The notes beneath the pieces were generated by a model. That model saw only the letters and a program-made list of their open reading frames with translations. It was not told the DNA's origin and did no database searches. 64,000 nucleotides of DNA from Paludibacteraceae bacterium. Lineage in GTDB: Bacteria > Bacteroidota > Bacteroidia > Bacteroidales > Paludibacteraceae. The stretch lies in the NCBI GenBank assembly GCA_017430235.1, contig JAFRNH010000031.1:1-64000 (forward strand). The letters run 5' to 3'. Positions 16,104 through 27,200 of the stretch are shown one piece after another (the stretch's first letter is position 1; every line of letters begins with the position of its first letter). The position numbers were made by a program, and so were the translations under genes.

Positions 16104-18279
16104 TCCAATAAACTTCGTTACAATTCCAAGAATTAATCATTGTAGACCATCCATTAAATGAGCCTTCTATAAAAAATCCTGTAGGAATCCATGTGAAACG
16201 ACCCTCTCCAAAAGGCACTCCATTTTTCATGTATCCCTCATATTTCCAATTTCGTGTTCTAACACTTCTATACTTCACCTGATTGTCTTGGATATTTTTT
16301 CCAAACACCTCTTTTTCCGACAAAACGGAATCCTTACGCAACACTTTTCCTGCGATATCCATATAAGACGTGATAGACTTTCCTCCTCTTTGATATTCCG
16401 TCTGTTTCTTTGCATAGCCTTTTTTCATACAAAGATTACCTTTATTATCAAGGAAAGACTCCTCTATCAATCGACGATAAGAATCATACTTATACTCTAT
16501 AGAGAACAGAGGATTGGATTTTGCATCGAATGCAATCTCCCTAACCAAATTTGGACCTTCGTAGATCAGAGAATCCCAACTACAACCATCGACCGTCATT
16601 GGATTTTTATTGTCATCTAGATAGTAGCGGCATATAGGTCTTCCATAAGCATCGTTCTTTAAACGTTCTATCGCATATTTCTTCTTAGGAGTATAAACCA
16701 CATAGCCCGAAACATCATAGTAAACAGTTTCTTTCTTAAATCGATTTTCATCATAAACGTATTCGCAACAACACCAACCTCCAGTTCCGTTGATAGGCTT
16801 TTTGCCATCGCTTGAATAACATTCAATGGATGTCACATTCCCATACGGATTATATGTATAAACGATTTGCAGCATATTCTTCACATTCACACCATTACTA
16901 TCTCGGAAAGAAACTTTCGTGCAATTGTTAAAATCATCATAGTCGTATGTAATTGAATAGACAGATCCTTCAATAGCAACAGGTTGTTTGTCCTTTCCTA
17001 CGTAGGATTTTTTTACCAAATTATCACGCTCATCATATTCATACAGAACTCCAGCCACACCTTTTTTATCTGCAACAATGCTATCATCCCGATATCCCCA
17101 AAGGGCAATCAACCGATTCTGTTCGTTATACACTGGCTTGACATACATGGCACTATCCATATCACATTCACACACATATCCTTCGGAACATATACCGTAT
17201 CCTCTTTCACCCACAATCACATCTGAATCATCTTTACATAGGCACTTAATGAGATAACCATTGTCATCATACTCATACTCAATACGATGACAAACATCAT
17301 CATAGTCAATGATTGAAACCGGTTCGCCATTTTCACCAAAATATTCTACAGATGAGAGTCGTCCTAACTTGTCATATGAAAGTTTTTCAGATGAATAGCC
17401 TCGCATATTCTTAATTGGTGTTCCTTCTGGATTTAAATATGTACGACTAACGACTCTTCCCTTTTCATGTTGATTTTCAATCGACGATACCCCCTGGGCA
17501 TCATATACATAATTGCCGTTTATGTCTACCGCGCCCTTACGTTTCAACAATCCATCATTATCATATTCATAACGATATGCATAGACCTTGTTTCTATCTT
17601 TGCTACGATTACCCCATGCATCGAAAAACTCAACCAATGAACGATGACCATTCTTATCCAATGTTATTCTAACGATGATTGCTCCATGCTGTGATGCTCG
17701 AATAGGTATACCTCCTGGACTCGTATAAATAGCACTATAAGTACTGTCTGTATATCCTGAATAGGAGAAGTTGTAAATCAGAGATCCTTTATCATCAAAC
17801 GCTTTTTGTTGAATAACATGTTCATTACTCTCATCTGCCACAAATTCCCAACTGCACACATCATTCAAACGTGCAGCAAGACGGGATGCATGACTATCAC
17901 CTATGGAAAAACTTGGATATAAAAAGACCTTGTTGAAAGTATTGGAGGTATTATATTTATTCATCTCCAATTTGCCATCGACAGCAGATACCTTCGTCCA
18001 ATGAGAACTTAAAGCACCATCCTTCTCCAACATATATGAAATATGACGTTTTTTCGCCTCCGACTTTGATAGCTTATTAATACCTTCTGGCCATTCATAA
18101 CGGAAAACGACCTCCTCATAATAAGCAACCTTATGATAAAACTTTGCCCAGTAGACAAATGCCAGCAAAGCTACAACTGCTATTGCCGCAATCAGTATTA
18201 TTTTCTTTTTGTCTCGTTGTTTCATATTATTCCACCGTACATAAGAGGATCCATTCCATCCGTAATTTGACGTATCCAT
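16087..18279 (-). CDS. Membrane-anchored YD-repeat protein with MORN-like C-terminus
   Basis: 730 residues. A short N-terminal cytoplasmic piece precedes one transmembrane segment (IILIAAIAVVALLAFVYWA, about residues 28-46). The remainder, probably periplasmic, consists of YD-type repeats (YEYDDNGYLIK, YEYDERDNLVKKSY, YTYNPYGNVTSIE, YKYDSYRRLIEESF), as in RHS-like proteins but without an RHS core or toxin domain. The end (YEGYMKNGVPFGEGRFTW, FIEGSFNG) resembles MORN repeats. Its stop overlaps the start of the GLUG gene by 17 bp, and it is first in a three-gene unit with its own promoter at 18509-18478. It may help assemble or retain the downstream cargo; this is inference. Confidence 0.75.
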   Translation of the reverse strand: MDTSNYGWNGSSYVRWNNMKQRDKKKIILIAAIAVVALLAFVYWAKFYHKVAYYEEVVFRYEWPEGINKLSKSEAKKRHISYMLEKDGALSSHWTKVSAVDGKLEMNKYNTSNTFNKVFLYPSFSIGDSHASRLAARLNDVCSWEFVADESNEHVIQQKAFDDKGSLIYNFSYSGYTDSTYSAIYTSPGGIPIRASQHGAIIVRITLDKNGHRSLVEFFDAWGNRSKDRNKVYAYRYEYDNDGLLKRKGAVDINGNYVYDAQGVSSIENQHEKGRVVSRTYLNPEGTPIKNMRGYSSEKLSYDKLGRLSSVEYFGENGEPVSIIDYDDVCHRIEYEYDDNGYLIKCLCKDDSDVIVGERGYGICSEGYVCECDMDSAMYVKPVYNEQNRLIALWGYRDDSIVADKKGVAGVLYEYDERDNLVKKSYVGKDKQPVAIEGSVYSITYDYDDFNNCTKVSFRDSNGVNVKNMLQIVYTYNPYGNVTSIECYSSDGKKPINGTGGWCCCEYVYDENRFKKETVYYDVSGYVVYTPKKKYAIERLKNDAYGRPICRYYLDDNKNPMTVDGCSWDSLIYEGPNLVREIAFDAKSNPLFSIEYKYDSYRRLIEESFLDNKGNLCMKKGYAKKQTEYQRGGKSITSYMDIAGKVLRKDSVLSEKEVFGKNIQDNQVKYRSVRTRNWKYEGYMKNGVPFGEGRFTWIPTGFFIEGSFNGWSTMINSWNCNEVYWNERHD

Positions 18280-18477
18280 AAGCTACTTCTTTTCTTGAAC
18301 GAAAAACCAACACCATCACACTGAAATCATTATCTAATAAATAATTAGTTCATGAAACCATCCTCATTTAAACCCTCTGAACAGCATCTAATCAGTTAGT
18401 TCCTCGTCTTATTTTAATGTATTTATTCTAAATAGTCTATATTTGAAGTACGAATATAAGGTTTTAACAAAAAAAAA

Positions 18478-18509
18478 CAAAATTATTATTAGAAAACCTT
18501 TTCGTCAAA
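18478..18509 (-). promoter_or_regulatory. Promoter of the YD-GLUG-barrel operon
   Basis: On the minus strand TTTG (18509-18506), 20 bp, then TAATTTTG (18485-18478), a full match to the Bacteroidota consensus. It sits just after the MscS gene and gives a 5' untranslated region of about 190 nt before ATG 18279. Confidence 0.7.
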
Positions 18510-18526
18510 AAGAATAAATCTTTTCC

Positions 18527-21133
18527 TTACACAATATGAACTGTTCTTTGAGGGAATGGAATCTCAATGTTATTTTCACACAACGTCTGATAAATAATTT
18601 CCTTTGCCACTCCCGTTATGCGGAATTTATCCTCTACGGAAGCCCAGATGGTGACGTATAATTCCACTGAACTGTTTCCGAACTCATTCAAGAATACACC
18701 TATGCCTTTATCTTTATCCACTGAAGGGAGTCCATTATGCTCATAATCATACAATTTCATCAAAGACTCCTTCAACAATTCTCGTACTCTTTCAATATCC
18801 GTACCATACGCAACTCCCACACTCAACTTCGTGAATTCAAAACCGTGGTTACGTGTCAGATTTTTGAAATTCTTATTAAATAACGAGGTGTTCAAAAATG
18901 CTATCACACAACCATCCAACGTGATGATCTGGGTACTTTGATACGTAATGGAATCTACTCGACCACGAACGCCATCACATTCTATATAATCTCCAACACG
19001 AACACGTCCCGTCATCAAAGAGAGTCCGTAAATAAAGTTCTCCAACACATCCTTCATGGCAAAACCGAGACCTGTAGCTAAACCTGCTGTTACAATCGAG
19101 ATACCCGATTTTGGAATGCGTAACATCACCAACACAAAGATAACAAAGACACCCCATATTAAAATAGAAATTATATTGTTCGCCAATGTGATATTCGCAT
19201 CTCTGTTATCTGACGCATATTTCATGCGATATTTCTTATAAACCGATTTTGCAAAATAATCCACAAAACGGAATGTAAAAAAGAGCAAGGCTACAATCAT
19301 CAGCTTCTGAACTGACAATTGACAAACTCCCTCTACATTGATGAAGTTTACAGAGAAAACAGACTCGACAGACTCCGTCAAATCAAATATGCCTGCAGAG
19401 AAATAGACACAAAGGTATAATGACAAGACTACCGCAACTGGTATCAACGTGATACGTGTCAAATCATAAAACCAAGTGATCTCAAAATTGTTACCTTTCT
19501 CCTTCTTGGTTGGATTCATCAGAGAAACAGCCTTACGTGCTGCTTTACCCATATTCTCTTCTCCATTTTTCTTCATGACACGAGTAGTCAAGAACCTGAA
19601 TTCATAGCGTTTCAAAAGGTCTCTGATACATGTTATCGCTTGAATTGCCGTCAGTTGGAACAACCACCAGATAAAGATTTGAACCGCCAATAAGGTATAG
19701 CCCATCCAACTAGCAATACATGAGACAGCAATAACCAGCAATGAGATATATGCGTATGCTATATCACTAAATTGGATGTTTCCCTTGTGTCTACGAATCG
19801 CAATCCACTGCCAAATGGTGATGATCAACAACAATGGAGGGAATATCACATTCACAACACTATTACTGATAAAGACAATTCTGAAAACGATAATAACAAA
19901 GCCCATCAACAAGATAGGAAGATAAACTGAGAAACTACTTCTAATCTGATTCCCATTTACACGAATCAACAGAGAGAACAATACCGCACCAACTAACGTT
20001 GCATATTCGATCAAGAGGGAACTTGCCATCAGGAAGAAATGATGTGTCATCACTCCTCTCATCACCAATACAACGATGGCAAACAAAATCACAGCCGCAG
20101 CCAAAATGTAGTAAAATTTCTTTTGCTGAAATGCATGTCCCTTGAATTTTTCAGGAACGCAGAAACGAACAATCACGTTACTAAGAGCCATTGCTATGAC
20201 TACATAGAACACAATAAACAAAGACAAGGCCAATACGATTGGTCCACGCCATTCAGACTTCACTCTTTTGTCCTTCGGTTGGTAATATTTTCCTCTGATA
20301 TCCCTTTGAGCCTCTCTCCAATAGCGAGGGAAATCCTTCATAATCAAAAAATAATTCTCCCCTCCATTTTTAAATATCAACTGTTTGATATCATTGTATC
20401 GTTCCAAGGCATAATCATTCAACTTCTTAAGACGTTGTGATAGAAAAGTGTAGTGTTCACTCTCTTCCGATACACTATTATACATATCGATCAGACTAGC
20501 CTTTATCTCCTTGGCAATTGCAATACAGGAATCTCTATCTACCTGTGCAGCTCCACTAAGTTTGAAGAGCCCTTTTTTCTGCTTCATCTTTGTAGTGTCA
20601 ATGTTTACAAGAGCTTGTCGGATAAACTCATCAAACGACAAGGAATCCAACTCGCCATCTTCATCCATACGAACACGGACTTGACTACGGATTGAGTCCA
20701 ATTGTTCCTGACTCACCATTCTTTTCAATCTTGGTGGCAGGAGTTCCAAAACATCTATCAGATTATTGTATCGATTGATCTCATTTTGAAAATTTGCCAA
20801 TATCTTATTATAGGGAACCTGATGAGAAGCAAATTCCTCATACATGGAGGTAGCCTCATGACAGGCGTAAGCCAGGTCAAATGTATGATCTTGTTTTTGT
20901 GAATAAAGCATTAGGGAAACCTGTTCGCTTTCCTTCATGATTTGAACAACTTTGTTATGTTGTCGCTCACGTATTGCTTCTGTATTTTTTATCGTCGTAT
21001 CCTGCTCTTGTTTGTAATATTCCAACTCAGCACGAAGAACGGAGATTGTCTGTTCCAAGCTCTGTTCATTGAGTACGGCATACCCCCCCATCAAATGAAG
21101 AGATAAAAGAAGTAAAATGAATACGCGCTTCAT
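18527..21133 (-). CDS. Mechanosensitive channel, MscS family, with long N-terminal periplasmic region
   Basis: 868 residues. A signal peptide (MKRVFILLLLSLHLMGGYA) precedes a region of about 270 residues predicted to be largely helical/coiled coil, then several transmembrane helices from about residue 300. The C-terminal third is the MscS core: pore helix with GLATGLGFAMKDVLENFIYG, beta domain with RVRVGDYIECDGVRGRVDSI, and the alpha/beta vestibule ending IPFPQRTVHIV. The layout resembles large MscK/YbdG-like channels that release solutes on hypo-osmotic shock. It is about 100 bp downstream of the giant gene, with a terminator between them, so it probably has its own promoter, which I could not identify. 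Confidence 0.9.
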   Translation of the reverse strand: MKRVFILLLLSLHLMGGYAVLNEQSLEQTISVLRAELEYYKQEQDTTIKNTEAIRERQHNKVVQIMKESEQVSLMLYSQKQDHTFDLAYACHEATSMYEEFASHQVPYNKILANFQNEINRYNNLIDVLELLPPRLKRMVSQEQLDSIRSQVRVRMDEDGELDSLSFDEFIRQALVNIDTTKMKQKKGLFKLSGAAQVDRDSCIAIAKEIKASLIDMYNSVSEESEHYTFLSQRLKKLNDYALERYNDIKQLIFKNGGENYFLIMKDFPRYWREAQRDIRGKYYQPKDKRVKSEWRGPIVLALSLFIVFYVVIAMALSNVIVRFCVPEKFKGHAFQQKKFYYILAAAVILFAIVVLVMRGVMTHHFFLMASSLLIEYATLVGAVLFSLLIRVNGNQIRSSFSVYLPILLMGFVIIVFRIVFISNSVVNVIFPPLLLIITIWQWIAIRRHKGNIQFSDIAYAYISLLVIAVSCIASWMGYTLLAVQIFIWWLFQLTAIQAITCIRDLLKRYEFRFLTTRVMKKNGEENMGKAARKAVSLMNPTKKEKGNNFEITWFYDLTRITLIPVAVVLSLYLCVYFSAGIFDLTESVESVFSVNFINVEGVCQLSVQKLMIVALLFFTFRFVDYFAKSVYKKYRMKYASDNRDANITLANNIISILIWGVFVIFVLVMLRIPKSGISIVTAGLATGLGFAMKDVLENFIYGLSLMTGRVRVGDYIECDGVRGRVDSITYQSTQIITLDGCVIAFLNTSLFNKNFKNLTRNHGFEFTKLSVGVAYGTDIERVRELLKESLMKLYDYEHNGLPSVDKDKGIGVFLNEFGNSSVELYVTIWASVEDKFRITGVAKEIIYQTLCENNIEIPFPQRTVHIV

Positions 21134-21185
21134 AAACGAACTGTTTTTTTCTAAATTCTACTTAGTTTACCTAAAGATTTATTCA

Positions 21186-21215
21186 AGAAAAAGTGAGACG
21201 ATAGCGCCTCACTTT
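21186..21215 (-). terminator. Intrinsic terminator of the 2,477-residue surface protein gene
   Basis: On the minus strand AAAGTGAGGCG pairs with CGTCTCACTTT (11 bp, one G-U) and is followed by TTC and a T-rich stretch. It starts 24 bp after the stop at 21240. Confidence 0.75.
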
Positions 21216-21239
21216 CTCTAATTTATTTGTTTCAAAATA

Positions 21240-24200
21240 TTAACGTCTAATCAACGTAAAGTGACCATGATATTGTTTTTCAATCTCTGCGATATCGATC
21301 ATATACCAATAGTCGGTGGATGGCAGTGCGACGCCATTGTAAGTTCCATCCCAACCATCATTATCATCACCAAGGAACTGTGCCACCAATTTTCCGAATC
21401 TATCATAGATGTTTACAATAGCATTTGGATAAACCTCCGCCAATTTGCCAACAATCCATGTATCGTGAATTCCATCGCCATTTGGAGTGAAGAACTCAGG
21501 AATAATAACTTCTGGTGGATCCAATGAGAATCTGAAAGATGATGTACATCCATTATCATCTATAACACTAATCACATGAGCGCCAAATGACAAATTCTTA
21601 ATTATATCCGACGTTGTTGATGTCGATTTGTTATCATCCAACCAGTAGGTGAAGACTCCCGTACCTCTCTCCTGATCAGTGATTACTTGACGATCACGAA
21701 TACCAACAGAATCCATTGACAAGATCTTTGGATTGGATGTTACAACCACCGTGAATTGATCTTGTGCGGTACAAGTTCCACGAGTCATATCCACTACGTA
21801 TGTTGTTGTTTCCAATGGAGTCACTCTGATATCTGAAGAAACAGCCACCTCAGTGCTTCCTCCCGTTGTCCATACATACGTGCTAGCTTCATAAGATGCA
21901 GCTGAAATAGACGAACTCTTCGTCTCGCAAATAGGAGAATCACCGATTATTTCACCTGTCAAAGGTTCATCCACATTCACCTTTACAGTATATGTCTCTT
22001 TGTTGTCGCATGCCTCATTGTATGCTTCCAAATAGTAAGAATATACAGACTGATGACCTGTGCCAGCTACAAATTTAGGTTTCACAGTGATTGTCTCACC
22101 AAGGTTCGTTCCTTGTATTGTATTATCTGAATCCCATGTTACCGTCGTACCTGCAGGCTGTACATCTGTTACAACAAGGTCTATCTCTTCACCCTCACAA
22201 ATGGTTCGTGTAGCAGGCAATGTAACACTGATTGCAGGAATCACCTCCGCCTTTTCAAGTGAGTCTATCTTTTGTTCGCCATACGTGAAATTAATTGCGT
22301 ATGAAGCATCTTCAATAGCAGTCACTTCCAGCACAAGAATATTGTTCACCAATTTCAACTGGTCTGTCATATCTACAGTAGTACCATTCATCGTACGTTT
22401 CACGGTCACATCATGAGAAACATTTTCTTGTCTGAACGGACCTGTTCCAGTCGTATCGATTCGCAACTCATATTTCATGTTATAACATTGTACATCAGCC
22501 AAAGAAGTAGTCATTTCAAGTACAGCATCTACCCATACATTCATTTCCGTCACTGCATCGCAATAATCATCATCATGCATCTGGATAATATACTTGTGAT
22601 CTTTCTGTACATCAGTTACTGTATAGGAAACGGCATTAGCCACAGTATCATAAGCATTGTCAATCCATTTTACATCACTTAAGATACTACCATCTGTTGG
22701 TTCTAAGAATTGGATTGCCAAATCTTGTTTGTCTCCTCTTGGTACAATATAAGGATCTTTATTTTCAACTACCTTAATGTATGGTTTCACTTTCAAATCA
22801 CCAATTGTCGTAGTGGCAGGGCAACCGAATCTATCAGCCTCAACCACATAATTACCACTGTTAGCAGGCTCGGTTGACTCAATGGTATAGGTTTCTGAAG
22901 TCTGACCAGAAATGACCTCATCGTTTTTCTTCCATACCAACGTATAGTCAAGTCCCGCAGGAGTAACGTTCACAGTGGAAGTGAACTTATCCTTTTCACA
23001 CATGGTCAATACTGGCGTTGTATTTGTCAAACTGATTTCTGCATTAACCAAGTTGAAGAACAACTTAGTTGGACATCCATTAGTGAAATCAAGTCTGTAT
23101 TGACCTGCACCTGATACTGGGAATGAAGTTCCAGATACACTAGAACCAGAAGGTGACGTTAATTTATAATCACCGCTACCCTCATAATCAGGAGTAACCG
23201 TTACAATTCCACCGCAATAGTAGAAAGGATCGGTGGTCATACCATCCTTATAGACAACTACAGCGTCGGTCGTCTTCGTTGGATCGGTCAATGTCAAAGA
23301 ACCATTCAAAGGACCCTCACCCAACTTAACGATTATCGTCTTCGTTTCAACACAAGTTCCGGCAGTTACCGTCAATGTGTAAGGATACTCATCGCCATAA
23401 TTACCAGGGAAGGCATGTGTAGTAAACTTCTCGTTAGTAGTACCCGTTTCTCCGTCGCCTGCCCATGCATAACTTGCACTTGCCGTATTTTTCTCCACTG
23501 TAGAAGATAGAGTGGCAGTCATAGCAGGACAAGTAGGAACCGTGTCAGGTGTAATAACATTCAAAGTATCAATAACTACAACGATTGGATCAACTGATGA
23601 TACACAAGTTGCACCCGATGTCACATTCGCATTGTAAGAATATCTCACATAATAGGTACCAGACTCACTTACAACAGAGCCAAGAGGCAATGCAGTTGTA
23701 CCAGCTGCATCGGAGAAGTACTCTTTATTGTAGATTTGTCCAGCCACTGTATTGGTCAATGTTACCGTAGGAGCCAAATCAACATTTGTCTCACATATAG
23801 CTGGAGGATTAGCGATTGACAATACTGGGTTAGCATAGACTGTCACCACGATTTCACTCTCTGTACTCTCAGCTCCCGTACTTGTCAATTTCTGAGTAAC
23901 ATAATATTTATATGTGCTCGTCAAAACCTCTCCTGCACGCATTGTTGCTGTTGGAGTTGGACCCGTAGGACCATCAGTTATCTTAGAATGATTCTCATCA
24001 TACCAAATCAATTGATAAGCAGAAACTGGGTTCGTCAAGTCATTGATTTGAGCAGTCAATGGACTGGTTGTCTCGCCTTCGCAATAGGAAACTGGTGCAA
24101 CAATTGGATTTGGAGAATCACTGATTACCACCGTTACGATATTTGTTTTTCCTTCACAATTATCAACTGTTTGTGACACACAATAATATTCTGTTTGGTC

Positions 24201-27200
24201 TTTACCTACCTGTACAGAAGGGTCAACCGTAGGAGTTGGCGTGCCACTCAAAGGTGTTCCGCATGTAGCGCCATCACTTGCGTACCAGTTAATTGTAGCT
24301 CCAGTCTCCTCTCCCGTATATACAGAAGGTTCTTGTTCCTTCACATTCTTATCAAACGTACCTGCACCATTCGCATCTGCCTTCAAGTATGTCACCTGAG
24401 TTGTTGGCAACTGAGGCACGAAGGTAACCTTCACATCAAAAGTAGCCGTATCGCCGTAGCAAATCTCACCAGAAGTAGGTATGGTATAGGTTTGACGTAC
24501 TCCGTAATGATAATTCGTAGTTGTTGACACACTTGTTTTCGGTGTTGGAGTGGTTGCCTCCTCTGCTCCGTCCAAGAACCATTCGAAACCAGTTGCATAA
24601 TAGTTGTTTGCATTATCCTCCACCTTCGTCACAGTCAGAGTTTGTGCAGGTTCTTCCGCACAGTAGGCAAGTTTATTTGCCGATACATCTGGTACTTTTA
24701 CACCACGAACGTCGATTGTGATCTTACGATAAGCACTAATGTTATTTGGATTAGCTTTATCACGCTGTGCCACTTCGTAGGTGAATTTACCCACTGCATT
24801 TACAGGAGGAACGGTGGTTTCGTCCACACCATCCTTCCATACCAACTCGTATGTAACATCAGGTTTTGCCTGATTGATCTTTACATTTTCGCTTAATGCT
24901 GCTACTACCGGACTGTTCAAGCAATAGATAGTATCGTGAACAATTGGAGCAGGAGCACCCAATATAGGCACAACGACGATTGTTGTTTCACTCGGACATG
25001 TAACCTCTGAGTTTTCCAACTCCTGATAAATCCAATAGTAGAAGAATTCATCATCTGTTGATGACAAATCTGGAGTTGGGTTAGCTCTTGTTGTAGAGTA
25101 TCCACTTGTAGGAGCTGTCATGGATGAAGATTGATCCTCCTGAGTGGAACCGATCACGCCCGACCAATAAACTTTCACGTTTGAATCAGCAGACTTAAGT
25201 GAAGCCACCTTAGCATCTATCAATGTATAATCAGGTGTACCGTCAGCTTTCAGGTACTCGCTGATTGAGGCATTGATTGGATCAGGGGTTGAATTGAACG
25301 TTACTGTTTTCGTGTCTGGTTTACTATCACAGTAGCCATCAGCAGAGGCGATTGCCTCGTATGATCCAGCTTTATATGTACTATTGTCTACCGTGATGGA
25401 CGATGCATCAGAAACGGTTGTCGTGCCATCGATTGTCCAGTTTACTGTTGCTGTAGCAGGAACTGTCTGCGTTGTAACAGTTGTCACGTCACAAGCAGGA
25501 GTAACAGTCACCGTAACCTCTGCGGTTGGTTTCACTGTAAAATCATACTTTTCAGGATCGCTCGTACAATTAGGCGTTTTACTCTTATCTGTCAAAGTAT
25601 AATAATAAGTGTATGGGACGGTTTTACCTGGCAAAGTAGACAAATCTGTGATTGCTGCCGAACTAGCATTTGCATCATTATACCAATTCACCTCGTAAGA
25701 ATTCGAAGTAGGAAGTTTTGCCGTCTCATCACCCTGACAGAACTCTGGAATAGCCTGCAACGTCTCCTCTGGAATAGGGTTTACTGTAATTTTGTATGGA
25801 TTTGCATCACCACGGCAACCTGTCGTTGTATTCACCAAGACGTAGTAGCTTGTAGATGGTGAATCTGCAGCCAATGTAGAAGCAACAGAAGGAGCAGCAG
25901 CCATCGGAGTCAAGGTGTCAGCATCCTGGTACCATAGTAGTTTGTAACCAGCAATGGTTTTATTAGGTTCTGCTGACAATGTGCCCTCACAGAATGGATC
26001 TGGATCGTTCAGTTTATCTGTCGGAACAGGGTCTGCATAAACGATGATGGTATCTGTTATGTCGCATGGTGTAGAAGTCATGGCAGGGTCATAATAATCA
26101 TGAATAGAGATGATATATTTTGTACCTGTTTCCTCTACCTTCGACCAGTCTACTTTTAACTCAGGTGCCGTTTGAGCCGTCTCGCTACATGTTTTTGTTC
26201 CTAACAAATTAGAAGCTTTGACTTCATCTTTGTACCATGACACCTCATAATTATAATAATCTTTATCGTCTTTATCAATTCCATGGATAGGCTCCTTCAA
26301 ACCAACTGTTGCTTCACCATCCTCCTTACAGAGTCTCAAAGTCTTACCACTCAATCGACCCTTATCAGACGTGAAAGTACGTTTCTCATCAGGATGAGAA
26401 CATGCAGCACAATTCAATCCAGCGACAATCGGAATTGAAGAAATTGAAATTGCACGACAAGGAGACAAAGCACTCATGTGTTCCCATTCATCTCTTTCGT
26501 TTGACAAATAACTACCGTCACCTATCACCACGCGGAAATAGACATTCAACACATCTCCAGCCTGTATTTTTTCAAAAGCAGGATGAGTAGCAGGATCCTT
26601 AATCACAAATTCGCCACTAGACTGTATGCTACTCAAATCATACCATGTAATTTTATCGTCATCAACTACAGTAGGGTCTTCGTAGGCATATTGGAACAAA
26701 TAACCAATATTCGAACCATAAAATTGTTTTGCCACATCAGAGATTTCAGCCTCCAATGTTAATATATCATCCACACAAAGATCTAGCAAATCCTTTGCAT
26801 GACCACTCAACACTGCATCCACTGCAACATCAGGAGGTGTACATACAGAAAAGACAATATCATCAATAGCAAAGTCACCTTGACTCGTGCTATAACTATC
26901 TGTAATATTTACAACCTGAAGCACAACACAACTAAACGAATTGTCTGGCACTGTAAATTTCTGTTCTACCGTACGCCAACCTTCGTTTCCATACAACATA
27001 CCTGACTTACCAGCACCTTTCAACAAATCCTCTCCAGTGGCAGAACCTTTACGAAGCACAATGGCCATTTCTCCCACACCTGCAGGATTGTTATTCACAG
27101 CACCGAATGATGCACTAAACGTGATCTCTTTACCTTTACACAATCCACATATTTCACGTTCATAAATCACCGTATTAGCCAATCCAGAACCTTTTCCGAA

